A stretch of 64,000 bases of DNA from Phoebastria nigripes (Eukaryota > Chordata > Aves > Procellariiformes > Diomedeidae): the NCBI GenBank assembly GCA_035582835.1, contig JAYKAV010001000.1, positions 385,178 to 449,177 on the forward strand, in the 5' to 3' direction. The notes below the pieces were generated by a model, which did not search any database, was not told the DNA's origin, and worked only from the letters and a program-made list of their open reading frames with translations. Position 1 is the stretch's first letter. Every line of letters begins with the position of its first letter. Shown piece after piece: positions 35,515-48,652 of this stretch. The translations under genes were made by a program, and so were the position numbers.

Positions 35515-38115
35515 CTGTTTTGGAGGGGTAAAATTGAAACAGAAAATTAGACTAAAAACCAAGATAAAAACAGCCAAGTATAAAAGGAGTTGTATTAAAA
35601 AGACACAAACACGTGCAATTATTTCTCTTACTACCTTTAGTTCTGGAAAATTAAATAAGTAAAAATGGATGCAAAAAGTCAGTGGAGCTTTTCCACTTAC
35701 AAAGCAGTAATTCAGGTGAGGTAGTTTCAGAGCACGTGAGTATTTTTCCTCCTAAATTCTTTTTCAGATAATCAGTCCTTATTACACTGCTGAAAATCCA
35801 TCTTGGACTAACGTTCTTCAGAACTATGCCTACTTTGTACCTTGATACTAATTTCGTGTTTCTTTTTCATTTTATTTTCTACTTCATTTGTGGATCCAAT
35901 GGGTACAAAACTCATATTCCATTAAATGGCTCAACAATATACTTTATTAAAACAATGAGCCTCAAATGTTGGGCATACTCTAAAATGTTTCCTGAAATGA
36001 GTGTATGAAGGACAAAGAAAACACCATCTACTGCACACCAAAGCCCCTACATCCTGACAATATTTAAAATGCCATANTCAAGACCTGCCATTCCAGCAAA
36101 CAGCCACAAATCTGGTTTGATGTTGGGAGTGAGCTAAGAACCAGCTGACTGTGAAGAGCAGGTTTTCTCTGTCCCCCTTGTTCTCTTAACTTCCTTTTTA
36201 CTTCTGTTTTAGACTGAGAGTATCTCCACCAGTGTTTAGACAACACAACCACTAAGAAATTGCCAGGATAAAAGCCTGATTTTCCCCAAACTGCATTTTC
36301 CAGGTTTTTATTAATAAAAATAGAATTTTTGTATGCATTATACAATTAATTGTGCTGCTAAAGATTTAGAAAGTGCAAGAGAAGCTTGAAACATGCCATC
36401 AGATTTTTGGAATCAAACAATCCCAATCCATGACAAGTCCATCCACATTTATCTACCCACAGTCCAATACAACACTAACTCAACATATGTACAGATTAAC
36501 AACAGTGTAAAAGTTGTTACAGTAGAAGTATTGGCCTAGAAAATTAATACACTGTTTCCTTTATTTCTTCTTTCTTTTAGATTGCTAGGATGGTTTCTTT
36601 ACAAACTCCGGTAATTAACAAATATTTACTAATAAAAATGCAACTCAAAGATCATAAAACTACATCTGCCATAATGCTTGAATATTCCAGATAACAGGAT
36701 TCAAATTCTCATTTTTATTGCAGTATTTTCAACTACATAAACACTATCACATGAAATAATTGAAGTTGCAGCTTGCTCAATACTTTTATGTTGTAAGAGC
36801 AAGACAAGATAGAAAGGGAATACAGTTTTTAAAAGAATGATAAGGGTGTACTACAAAGGAAAACACAGAATAAGTCAAAAAAAAGGTATCACTAACACTT
36901 TCGTAAAACCAAGTTATATGGGAACAACTACATATTTCATCACCTAGATGTCACTGCAAATCGATTATTCCATAGACAAGAGAATTCATTGTTTAAAAAA
37001 AAACATTTCTTTTTTCTTCCTCTTGTAAATTCCTCTTTTCATAATCTTTTGGGGTTGCATATACAGGTCANAAGAGATCTTCCCTATTCTGGCAATCCTA
37101 TTTAAAAAATGAAGAAAGAAATATTACATGTAGTAACTAACTCCTGGCTTATAGCAAACACATAAACAAGGACAGCTGAACTATGAAGAGTGCTACTGTG
37201 TATTTTATTCTGTGACAGTGAATTTCATTTATTCAAATTTAAGCATCAAAGAAGATGACAAAGGCTTAAAATCATGAGGAAGTGTAGAAGATTTTAAGGT
37301 TTATAGCTAACAGATCAGTCAAACTAAAATAAGAGCAGGTAGTTCTCACTTACTCATCTCCACACTCACACTCTGCTGATCACCGACTCTTAACTAGACT
37401 GAGAAGAGCAGCACTGAAACCTATAAACGAGCAATGTAATTTCTCTAGGTCTCTAGTTTTCTTTGGGGACAGGTTGTTGGTATGTCGACATGAAGTCATT
37501 GGTGAAACCGAGCATAATGTAACTTCAGATTAAGTTCGCAAAAAATGACATGCTAATTTGCTGCATATTCTAAAACAATAATACTTCTCTATTACAAAAA
37601 GCTTGCTACAATTTTATTATGTGAAATCACTGAAAACATTAGATTGGCTTTGTTATCTGTAAGATAAACCATATTAACCTGCAGAAAAAAATGTAATATA
37701 TTTCAACACGGACTCACATCTGTGGGGAAAAAAAGAAGAGGTGGGAAGAAGAGAGATTCTGACAATTTCTTTGTCAAGTACCAGCCTCTTGGCAAAAAGT
37801 ACACAACATTAAAATGCACTCTTGTGTATAGGTAGTACTAGTTCACATTTGATTGTCAGATCTGGCTAAGTGCCGCTCTTCAGCTTGATGTACAGACTAA
37901 TACACACAGCTGGGTGGTATAACACGCTGCTCATCTCTTATGCAAGAAACTGTCACACAGTTGTCAAAAACATCAAGCTACTCACAAATACCTCAAAAAA
38001 GTAAAAAAGGAGGAAAAACTGAAGATCTGGCTCTACCAGCTGGCTGATGTGTAAGTCTAAGCACTGTTACATAAGCATGGCTTATAGGCTCTTCCAACAC
38101 AAAAACCCCTAAATT

Positions 38116-38149
38116 AAAAAAAAAAAACAAAACAAAACAAAACAAAAAA
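38116..38149. repeat. Poly-A / (CAAAA)n tract
   Basis: An A12 run followed by four to five CAAAA units on the plus strand. Confidence 0.85.
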
Positions 38150-38288
38150 CTTTACTTGAAGGTATCAGGCATCTTAAAAAAACATTTTTCTAAATCTGAC
38201 TTTTACATTTTAAAAAAATTTTTACAGTGTAACAGTTTATTCAGGTACCAGTATTATGTTTCTTACACTTTAAAAACCAATGTAATTT

Positions 38289-38303
38289 TTATATATATAT
38301 ATT
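38289..38303. repeat. (TA)n microsatellite
   Basis: Seven alternating TA units on the plus strand. Confidence 0.8.
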
Positions 38304-38569
38304 AGCGATGCCAATAAGTGAAAGACAATCTTATGTGCACCATTCCTACAATGTCATCATGCACTGCACACTGCTCAAGAAACCTTGTTAAGTGTTGCAC
38401 TTGGGCCTTCAGAAAGGAGAAAATCTCTGCAAACACCTTATTTTGTAGGCTGCTGTGAGTGTTAATGGATCTATTATATCTGACTCTGATAACTGGAATG
38501 AATACCAGAAGCACTAATGCCCAATTTTAGAGTGTGCGATGAACTTCCTGCAGACATTAACAATCTCTG

Positions 38570-38604
38570 CTCATTTATTAGTAATAAACAGGTTTATTAA
38601 TGAG
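38570..38604. repeat. Interrupted inverted repeat
   Basis: The right arm GTTTATTAATGAG (38592-38604) is complementary to CTCATT (38570-38575) plus AATAAAC (38583-38589), leaving a 7-base bulge in the left arm and a 2-base loop. It can form a 13-bp AT-rich stem. Confidence 0.6.
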
Positions 38605-38668
38605 ATGGTTGGTTGTAAAATTCAGCAAGTGGAATAGTAATAATTGGAATCTCTCAATCACTACACAC

Positions 38669-38681
38669 ATCCCCCCCCCCA
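38669..38681. repeat. C10 homopolymer
   Basis: Run of about ten cytosines on the plus strand, flanked by CAT and AAG. Confidence 0.8.
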
Positions 38682-40000
38682 AGTTTCTTCATGGCAATAT
38701 AAGTAATGCATTGTATGTTACAGAGCAGGAGAAGTAATAGAAACACAGCTAATACACATCAAAGTCACAGGCCAAAATGCAGTTATGTTACACACACATG
38801 GTTTGTTATTTTCAGATTAAGTGGTATAAGGGAAAGATGGGACTTAATGACATTTTCTGGCCAAGAAGCATAACAGTGTAAAAATTTTTGCAGCTGACAT
38901 ATTTCCCTGCAGGGTGTCAATACCATTCTCAAAAGGTTTCATTTCTCTCTTAATTGTAAGACAAAAGTTCAATATCTAGGTGATAAAGGCTTGTGAAGGC
39001 CTTGGTGTTTCAAACACAGAATTCCCACTTAGTTTCATCATCAAACAAGTCAGAAGACAATAGTCATTTTCCAATTTACAGATCATTGTATTGGCTGAAA
39101 CAATGTATTATAAAAACTAATTTTATTGAAATCACATTGAAATATTACTGAAATTAGTTCTGACAACAAATTTAAGGCTGCAATGTCACAACAATTTCTA
39201 ACACGTAAAAACACTGAAAACATTAAGAAGCAGAAGTTTGGCTTTTTCCCCCCAGTACTTAGCATAAAATGCACTGAAGAATTTACTGAAGAAATTATAT
39301 TTGCTCACACAAGGAGACTTAAGTCAATGCAAGTAGTATTTACCTCTATAAAGATAACCCTGTTTGCTGCCCTGCATTTCTCCTGAATTCGGGGAAAATG
39401 TCGGCTTCACTACACCAAGTAACCTCTCTGGACCTGGAGCAGCATCCCATATGGGTGTAAAAAGTCAGTCACACAAGTCATGGACAGATACAACAGTGCC
39501 TATGAAACATTTAAGGATGTTAGTTTTTAGTTATACAAGAACTCACTCTGATGAGCAGTTAAAATATATACTTTATTCAAACTAGTAGACTGCCAAAAAA
39601 CATGACTGTTACTCACTATTCCGGAAAAGCCCATCTCATTATTCCATAAAAAAGATTTTTTTCAGAAAAGACGGTATTTTGAAACTTCTAACAGGCACGT
39701 TCCCAACCTCTGAGGGGATGCAAGCAACCTTTTTTTCAGCCATTGATTACTTACTTCCACCTTACAATCAGCATTATGCAGAAATGAAGCAAAAGATGAA
39801 TCATGCTATGGAAAAGATACATGAAAGAAGACCATTCAAACAAAAACTGAATATCTCACTGTTGCATTTAACTTCCTATTTTAACAATTCTTAGATATTT
39901 ATTATTTACAGATATTTCATATACACATCACACTAGGGAATAACCATTTTTAATACTCTGCAGATGGCTGAGAACTGGCTGGACTCTTCGATCTACCTTT

Positions 40001-40032
40001 CAGGCAAGCTGGTGCAAGCTGGTGCTTGCCTG
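40001..40032. repeat. 9-bp perfect hairpin with internal tandem repeat
   Basis: CAGGCAAGC (40001-40009) and GCTTGCCTG (40024-40032) are exact reverse complements around a 14-base loop. The left arm and loop also contain a direct repeat of GCAAGCTGGT. The stem is GC-rich in an AT-rich setting. Confidence 0.8.
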
Positions 40033-40185
40033 ATGCAGAGAAAACAGCACAACCAGCAAAATAATTCTACGTACTCGTATACACTCTTCCCTGCAAAATA
40101 ATTGAATTTTCTGATTCACTACCTGACTCAGTTACAGTGACCTAAAGTCCCACCTAATGTTGCCTTAATTTCATCGGGTCAATGA

Positions 40186-40208
40186 TTTTTTTTTTTTTTT
40201 TTTTTTTT
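40186..40208. repeat. T23 homopolymer
   Basis: Uninterrupted thymine run on the plus strand. Confidence 0.85.
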
Positions 40209-40904
40209 AATAAAGCAAAGATTAAAAATGTTCCTCATTTTCACTCCCCTCCACCCCCAGCAATCTTACAGGAAAGAGAGGTAAAAGCAAGCTGAACATT
40301 TTATCTAGGCTGAATTTTACCTATCTCAAGTCTAGATCTGACAAATAATCTTATTGGGGCTAAAGGAGGGAACAATATACTGCTAGAGGTGAGAGTGCAA
40401 AAGGAAGGCCTAGTAGCTTTGAAACATCGTCTCCACTCACAGCCTACAAAAGCCCTTCTGCCCTAACTCCTTTCATTAGAAGTTCTTAAAACATTGGTCA
40501 ATTTTTTCATCCTAAAAAGTTTTGCTAACTGCCCACTGCAGTTTTTACACTTTTGAGAATACTGACTCAGGACCAGAACTAGTAAAACACTTAAGTTTTT
40601 TTGTTTTCAATGCAATCCAATGTGTTCACAGAAATTTCTGGGGCAGCTCCTAAAAAAAAGGGCCCCTATTCAAAGCATAAGAAAGTATCATCTCCATCTC
40701 CAATACTGTTTTTCCCCAATAGTTTTTTGTTTTCCAAAAGGTTATCAGGTTTAGCAAGGCACTCCAAGAATGCATATTGTCATGAAAGATAGATCTGAAT
40801 CACAAGTTCAGATGCAAACCTTTGGTTTTCCAAAAATCCCTCCTTTCTATTAGCTTTTTCCCTGCATAAGAATGTACATTAGGACCTGTGTTTCTCTTTC
40901 ATCC

Positions 40905-40921
40905 TTTTTTTTTTTTTTTTT
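40905..40921. repeat. T17 homopolymer
   Basis: Uninterrupted thymine run on the plus strand. Confidence 0.85.
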
Positions 40922-41631
40922 AATCAACTCTAATAAAACGTGGATTTCTTTCAAGTCATGCATGAAGAAAAGAGCTAGTGCTCTGAAGTGAGAGCTCAAT
41001 GACTTTATAAAGGAGGAAGATCAAATACTTTATATAGTAAGAATTTTGCAACACAATACTAAGACCCCATCTAGAAAAAAGCCACCACCTCACAGGAACT
41101 TCCACAACCTTACCTCCTAACATTTTTTCACATTTTTAAAAATTAAAAAATTTTTTAAAAAAAACCACACCAAATTTGGGAGTTTCTTAAGGCAGGAATG
41201 TGATTTTGAAGTTGACATTTGTTTAAACTACAAGGCTTTCCAAGTGTTAGCTATTAAAACTTCATAGCAACCAAGATCATTCAAGCGGCTCACTAAAACA
41301 AGTTATGTCAGAAATGAACCTAGAGTAATAAAAAATACATTCTAAATGCATTATTACAGCTTTTATTTCTCCATTATCACATATATTAGATTGAAGAAAT
41401 ATTTTTCTTCAAATTATTTCTGTAAACTCCACTCATTAAAAGATCTTAAGGGACTGGCCAATTTTACAGCACCGTTTACTTGCATGAAAAATTTATATTT
41501 CCAGGTTACCCTTCATTACACTCAAGTCTTACCAAAAGCCTTGTCTGTGCTACATTCTTTCTATAATCCAGCCTGTCAAAAACGCTGGCAGACATATGAC
41601 CACACTGTACCACACTTGGCGTACTACAGCT

Positions 41632-41642
41632 CCCCCCCCCCC
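41632..41642. repeat. C11 homopolymer
   Basis: Uninterrupted cytosine run on the plus strand; the pre-mRNA strand therefore carries a G11 run. Confidence 0.85.
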
Positions 41643-41692
41643 ATAATACTATGTGCCAAAAACATTTTCATATTAAGGACAAAAACTTGCAT

Positions 41693-41709
41693 CATTATTA
41701 TTATTATTC
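41693..41709. repeat. (ATT)n microsatellite
   Basis: Five to six ATT units on the plus strand. A similar (TTA)n lies at about 49075-49087. Confidence 0.8.
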
Positions 41710-42219
41710 TATATAAACTCATATTAAAATTATCTATGACTCTCCAACAACATTCAATAGCCCATAAATCCATTTCTTAACTATACTACAATAAAGTATG
41801 CTGGTTATTTAATATAACCATTGTGCATCTTGCTTTCCCACTGTCCAGTTACAGAAGTAGTAGGATGCCNTTCAAGTGATCTGGTCATGAAAAAAATTAC
41901 ATAACAGCCTACTGTAATGCAAAGCCCTCAGGTCTAACACCATTATTTGTAAGTGAGCAGCTGTCTAAAAGACTGTTTGATATTCTTTTCCTGCAAAGGT
42001 ACTGTTTGGCTTTGCTTACTAATTTCAACCTCTCTTACCCTTTCTCATAAATCAACAGGCCCAGATTTTGGTTCACACACACACGCAGACCAGTCATGCA
42101 TATGCACAACATACTTGACTCATGTAACTGAGCTAAGAGTTAATTTATGCACTGAAGCAGCTTAGCAATGTGTGAAAAATATATTTGCTACCAGTATCCC
42201 CTCTCTCCCCACCTTGACG

Positions 42220-42420
42220 TGTTACGGGCCCCTTAATTGTTGTTTTAACCTACAGGAACATTGTTCGTTTGGCCAGTGACCGTTAATGGAACAGAACTGG
42301 TAATTTTCTTACCCAGCTGAGTGTCAATTTGTCACACGTGGATTAGCACTTTAAGTAATCATAATAAAAATTTGAAATGATAAGTTGTTCAAACACAGCC
42401 GCTATTTGCTGACAAAATGC
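42220..42420. other. Candidate conserved non-coding element
   Basis: This stretch has mixed composition, without homopolymers, and clusters recognisable binding words: two TGTCA (TALE-type, 42322-42326 and 42330-42334), an E-box CACGTG (42335-42340), an overlapping bicoid-type GGATTA (42340-42345), and AAGTAATCATAAT near 42352. The density resembles developmental enhancers, but this is pattern recognition only. Confidence 0.3.
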
Positions 42421-43488
42421 ACCTAAGCCTCCTCAGTATACCTGTCAATAAACTTCTACCATCACTGCAAGCATCTTGACACCATCATCCATTTCTTGTT
42501 CCCTCTATCATTTGTGCATCCTCTTACACCAGGTACCAGTTGGTAAATGGATCAGCTGTATTAGGTGAGAAGTACGAACATTCAAACTTTGTTTGAAAAT
42601 AATGACCAAGTTACAATCAGATCTCCAGTTCTTCAGTTTTCTTCTTATACATATGGACACAAGAGCATACATGCACCTAAGAAAATGTTTAAAACAGTGT
42701 ATACTTTTACATCAACATGTTTGTGAATCACAAGGAATAGATAAGGACACTGNGCCATTTCTGCATGCCATTCTTTGCATAGTTTCACTGAAAAATAGCC
42801 AATAGTTGCTGAGAAGCTAGATTTCTTAATCAAGCAGTTCTTAAGCAGCTCACCTCCAAAGAATCAGCAAACAAAAACTTTAGTGACTGTCACCAATAAT
42901 TGATTCTGCATGATGTAGCAAATACACCCTTATACACCCAGTCCCAAGAAACCAAGTGTGTTTGACCAGTTGTGAAATACTAAGCACCAATCCTTTAACA
43001 GAGGAAAACATTCAATAAAGATTAAAAACAGATAAAATAAAACCATAGATTATAACAACGGTTAATGTTGAAACAAGGACACATTTGGCATTGCTGTCTG
43101 TAGACCTCTTATATTCTAATGACACTAAGAAGTTACTGATGTTGCCTAACTTCTACTGAAGTCTATTACCAGAATGTAGGGCACTAGAGCTGCGTAGCCT
43201 CAGGAGCTGCATACTATGCTTATGAATGGGAAATATACTGACATGGTGCTGTTTCTCCTCGAATGGCCCAAGGAAGTTGAAAGAGCCGTTAAGAATCACC
43301 ACAAAATTTTGGGAAGCGTTGCATATCTGCAATGTGGAATTGTACAACCTTCACTGGGGTATAATATCTAATTAGTTCAGCAAAGTATGAGCAAACACAC
43401 CGACCAACAACCAGGGAATGAATCAAGGATCTCCAGAATGAAAACCTAGGACTGACACAGCTTGAGATGCAGAACCTTTGCGACAGGC

Positions 43489-43512
43489 TTATAACTTCTA
43501 CAGAAGTTATAA
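43489..43512. repeat. Perfect 11-bp inverted repeat, 2-base spacer
   Basis: TTATAACTTCT (43489-43499) and AGAAGTTATAA (43502-43512) are exact reverse complements separated by AC. A 24-bp near-palindrome with no mismatches is uncommon by chance. No flanking duplication or element body was recognised. Confidence 0.9.
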
Positions 43513-46500
43513 CTTGTGTGTTCAAACACATACACGAGCAGGTCACACTAATACAGTTTTCCAGAACCACCAGCAAGATCAAAGATGCAATTAATTTTCT
43601 TGCAGCTTTTCATCATTTCCAGAAAATACCGAGCCTTGCAGGATTTTGGGTCTATATATATTTTTATAGGTAATGGTAGAAGTATCCAATGTGTATAAGG
43701 ATACTTAAAACACGGGAGGGAATTTTAAGTGTTAAAACATCACCCAGAAGAAACAGCAGTCAGAAGTAAAGTGAAAATAAAATGGATACTTGAAAAAAAA
43801 AAATAGGTATTTCCTTAATACTTAAGTTTAGCATAAAGTGTGGTTTCCAAAGTCCCCTTGATAACACTGCTGAAGATAGTGTTAAAGTAGAAAGAGCAGG
43901 TGCTAAGTGCAAATGCTTGTGCCATGCAATCAGCTACAAGGAAGATCAATAAGGAGCTAGAGCATTAAATTTCACATACTGTAACTGTCATGCCCATTAC
44001 ATAGTATGTGAACATCTTCGTAGGCCATTACAAAATTGTTGACTCTTGATTTTTTTTTTTTTTTAAACAGAACTAAATTATTTTCCAGGGATTTTATTAG
44101 CACAATAAGCACTATGAAAGTATAAAAGCACTTACAAACTTGGTGAAATTTGAAGACCTTTACAGCCTTCCAAGACATCATATTTGATTATTTAACTGTA
44201 TTCTTCACTCCGGAATGAAAAGACAGGAAGATGGTTGAAAGCCTTAAAGATAAAAGGAAACGTATTCCAGGAACACTTTTATTTTGTGTTAGTCACACTT
44301 CACCAGATAAAGGGCTGATGTATTTTAAAGGAGGTATTTACAAGATAACTCTTGAGAGTATATGCCACAATTAACAAAATCACTGCAGACAGAATACACC
44401 GAAGGAAGGGGTATGCTAGGTCCCCTGAGGTTCAGCTGCAGAAGCAGCACCCTGCTTCCTGCCTCTGCTCTTCCATCTGTGTGATTTGTCCTTTTCAAGG
44501 AAAAGATAAACACAGATTTTCCTTCAAACATTTCTCATACTAGAGGAGCCTTTGAGCAGAAGCTTTGTGCAATTCCCCCTCCTCTCCCCAAAACAATTTA
44601 AAGGCAACCATCACTGACTTGTTATCATGGTTGCAACAAATTTGGTGTCATGCAAGTTGTCAACGTATTTCCAAAACAGCACAACCATTGAGATGTTATT
44701 TTTGAAGCTACACAGGAGTACAATGTTAATACAGTTGCATCATTTTTTACAAATTATTTTCAAGGACATAAAAATTACAGATCACATTATGTACATAAAT
44801 TTAACATGTATCAGTATTTGTACAAGAATATTCAGTGGCAAAAAGTGCAATTTGTAACATTTTATACATTTATAAGAGTAACCTCTGCAATAAATGCACA
44901 GACACTGTTTTGTATTTATAACATAATTATTTCCTAATTTTGCATAAACTATGCCATTGGACAAATGATGATGACAACACTCGCTTAGAAAACCTATAAA
45001 CTGCAGTTGTTGCCTCAACTTCATAAGACAACTATTAATGAAACACTGTTGAATTACAGCATATAAGTTCAAGAAGGATATTGCTATATGGGGTTTGCTG
45101 AAAGAAAAGGGGGGTTTTTTGTAACAAAAATTATTTAAAGAAAAAACCTCAGTGAGCAATGCAAACGTAGTGAACAATTCACACTCATTTAATTTTGTTT
45201 AGTTTGAAGATTTTGTTTTGTTCACAGCCTCTGGAATGAGCGACATGGGGAACAGAAAGCTAACATTTAACATTTAAGTTGGCAGACAACGATTAGCAAA
45301 ATTCAGGGTCTGAAAGAAGGTTAGGCAAGTTCAGACCAGAAACAGGGAGCACAATTTAAAAGAAAGGATAATTAACCATTGGAGCAGATCACCACTGTGT
45401 GAGATGAATTCTCCCTCATGGGAATTCTTTTTATATCAAGTTCGGATGTTTTTCTAAATGATACATTTTCATTCAGTGGTTCCCAATCTGTTTAGACCAG
45501 CAGACTGCAATGAATCATCCATATTTCCTTAAGAATTTCTGCACATGCAGCCTAACCAAACAAACTGGAGGCAGTAGAGCCACGCTGGCTCAAAGTCTGA
45601 TGCATCTTATTCCTCAGTTTGGTTTTGATTCATCACTTTGCCAGTCACCAGTGGTCAATGAATCAGGAGACCCTGGTCTACTTCTGTAAGAATATATTTT
45701 ACTGAAGTCCTAAAGCTGGTGTTGGAAATTCTCTTCTGCCTCACAACTCATACAAACTTAGACAAGAGTTTGTCGGGATCTGTATTTCATAGTACTTGGA
45801 ACATTTACAGTACTATCATAAGGTTAAAGAACTACAGCTAAAGGAAGGACTATTCAATTTTCTTTCACATTTTATTCTTAAACTGACTTTGTATAATTTA
45901 AAGAATAAGCTTAGGGTATACTAAGAAGTAAAATACAAGAGAGCACTGATCTGCTATGGAAGAAGTAGAGCCATTTGCTTTGTGCCAAACCAAGGCAAAT
46001 TTCATAATGCAAGTCAACTTTTTGCTTAAGAGTACATTGGTTGAGCAAACTTAGGAACTGTTACTTTTTCAAATAATGCTGTTTTAATAAAGCAATCCTA
46101 GCTCTTGCAAAGGTTAATACTTAATTTCCAGTTTTCATTTTTATTACTTGCATATACAGACCTTATTTCTTGTTAACTTTTTCCCTCACTTGCAATGATC
46201 AGGTGTAATTTTGCAGAGCAGCACTACTCAACTAAAATGGACATGCGCAAAAATAATTTCTTAAGTCTTCTGTGTACATTTGTTCAGAGAAACTTTTGTC
46301 TGTCCTTTTTCCCCAAACACTTACATTCCTAACCGGTCTAAGAGTAGATAGTCCTGCTGCTATCACTGTCTGTACTTTGTGAATGTGAAGTAGTACAGTA
46401 GTGACAAGACTTCTTAAAAATCATCTCTTCCCTTCTCCACGCTATTCTCAGATACAGGCTGGATTTCTGAAGGTGAAAGAGAGAGAGGCTGGCAGAGAGA

Positions 46501-48636
46501 GGACCCTTCCAGACTTCACCACAACTCTCCTTTGTCCTATTTGCTCCCTTCTGCTGAAAAAATGTCCTAGACTTATACTACTGCATATTCCTACTACTGA
46601 ATTTAATAACCAAACAATTCCTACAAAGAGTACTAACTCATGCTAGAATGGTTCGGATTCGTTCTCTAAACAAAGGAAGAAGAGAGGCAGCCATACTGAT
46701 CCGTAACAGATACTAAAGCTGGACCAGGCTGATAGGAAAATACAGACATGTTTAATCAACTGTGTGGTAACATTCAAAATTGAATCCATGAAATGACCCA
46801 ATAAAGAAAAAGCACCAAATAGTTTCTAACTGTATTTTTAAGTAAACACTTATATGTGTTATATAAGAACATCATCAAAAAGCCCACAGGTAAATTAGTA
46901 CAAGGGAAGGAACAGGGATGGTGAGGAGAGGTAAAAACCCTTTATAAAAAGCGATACGTACACAAAATTAAAAAATCCCAATATGGAAGTACAACTTGAC
47001 AAAGAGAAGGATTGTTCTGAACTATCATAAAATTATTTTTGAAGTCATGCAGACAAGTCTCTGTCCAAATGAAAATATTGTGGACACCTTAAAATTCTAA
47101 ACTCTCTTGCTTCCTTAGAGCATACGTCAAAGACAAGAATAAATAAATTTCATTCCCCTCAGAACGTCTACAAGGACTTGAGTCAACCATTTTATAATTT
47201 GATACAGTGGTTTTATATGTTGGGGTACTCTCAACCTGAAATTTAAAAATCTAGGCCACCCTTTTTGACACATAGTATGCATGTCTGTGTTAAAACCATC
47301 TGAGTGACAGCAGCTCAGATGCATTAATAAGGGAGGCTGAGGGCAAGGAACTGACATTAAGAGAAAGCTGCCAGAGCNACCTTTGTTCTTATTTGCTGGC
47401 TTAACATGCTGTATTACTTCCCCTTCTACAATGGAATTGCTTCAGCGGTAACTAGACTTCAAGAAGGGCTAGGTAAAAAAAGAATGAACAATGTAGGATA
47501 AAAAAAAAATTATTGAAAGTGAGGATTTTAAAATTAAATATCGGACAACTGCAAGAGCTTATGACCAACATTTAACACTATGTATGCTGCAATTCCCATC
47601 TAAACTAGAAGTGACAAAGCTTTGATGGTCTCCCATGCAGAGCCGAGCTTCCATATGACAAATGCCTCAAANCACTGTTATTTGAATTAATTCATTATAT
47701 AGGAATTTCATTACATTTTTACTTAGGAGTTTAACTAAAAAAGACTACCTTTACCTAATAATATTGGGAACCCTTAACTCTATCTGTCCTTGCCACTGCA
47801 TTTGGAAAGAAACATGACAGGGATCCCTACCACAGCATTTATTCAAGGACCTTTTCATTTCCATCACAACAGTTTTCAACATACTCACTCATTTCCAGCT
47901 AATAAAGTGCAAAAAAAGCAAGAGATGTTTAACTCAGGCTTCCCACCTCTATTTTCACACTAAGCAGCGTAAATGTTTGAACATCATGACAGGAGAAAGA
48001 TCACCTTTAACAAGCATATGAGAATTATTCCTCTAGAACAAAGTACAGCAATCTGTACCAAACTTCATAAAGCATTACAACAGGCTTCTAAAGCATGCCA
48101 TTGTTCAAAGACAGTGTACTCTAATTTCTATAGCTCCAAGTTCAATTTCTTTTGTTCTTTAAGTTGACAAGTTAACTGTTCTGTGCTTACAAGTTTTCAA
48201 TAGCCTATTACAAAAAGGCTCAAATTTGTTTGCATTACACACCACAGGGATTAAAAAGGAGTTAATATATATCTATTCAAAACTATTGTGCAGAAAATAG
48301 CTGTGTTGTACAGCGCTTAGGCTGTGACCTGCTTAACTTTATTCATAGAATGCACAATCCATCACGTACAAAAACACTGAGGAAAATGTGAGGTGTTAGT
48401 AAGTACCGCTGTTAGTGAGAAATTCTGCTAATTATTACACCAAATAAGCATAGTCAACAGGCCAGAGCTGTGAGAGGGCATGTTTCAGGGCATTAAATGG
48501 CTGCCTTGGATGGAGATGAATATATTACACTATGCCCTTTAACAATAAAACAATTTCCCTGACACTTACAAATCCGGGCAGCTCTAGTAGCGCAGATGAA
48601 GAGCTCAAGACTGTACTTGGCATACAACGATGTTTC

Positions 48637-48652
48637 AGTGCCACCTAGTGAC
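48637..48652 (-). promoter_or_regulatory. CTCF core motif (strong)
   Basis: The minus strand reads TCACTAGGTGGCACTG, matching 15 of 16 positions of CCASYAGRKGGCRSYV, with only the first C replaced. It lies deep in intron 1, about 13 kb upstream of exon 2, and has the same orientation as the CpG-island site. Binding is inferred. Confidence 0.5.

Noticed and set aside
36944..36960. CTCF-like CACCTAGATGTCACTG on the plus strand
   Set aside because: Three mismatches in the core, including the GGC triplet; at best a decayed site.
39364..39894. Adjacent plus-strand open frames suggesting a small gene or processed pseudogene
   Set aside because: No domain recognised, frames do not join through splice sites, and no poly-A tail or target duplication is visible.
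41346..41780. 144-codon plus-strand open frame in intron 1
   Set aside because: Its composition follows AT-rich simple sequence, including a proline run from the C11 tract and an isoleucine run from the (ATT)n tract, which indicates non-coding sequence.
44782..45177. 131-codon minus-strand open frame in intron 1
   Set aside because: No similarity recognised, rich in F/C/I/Y as expected from random AT-rich DNA, and no flanking splice logic.
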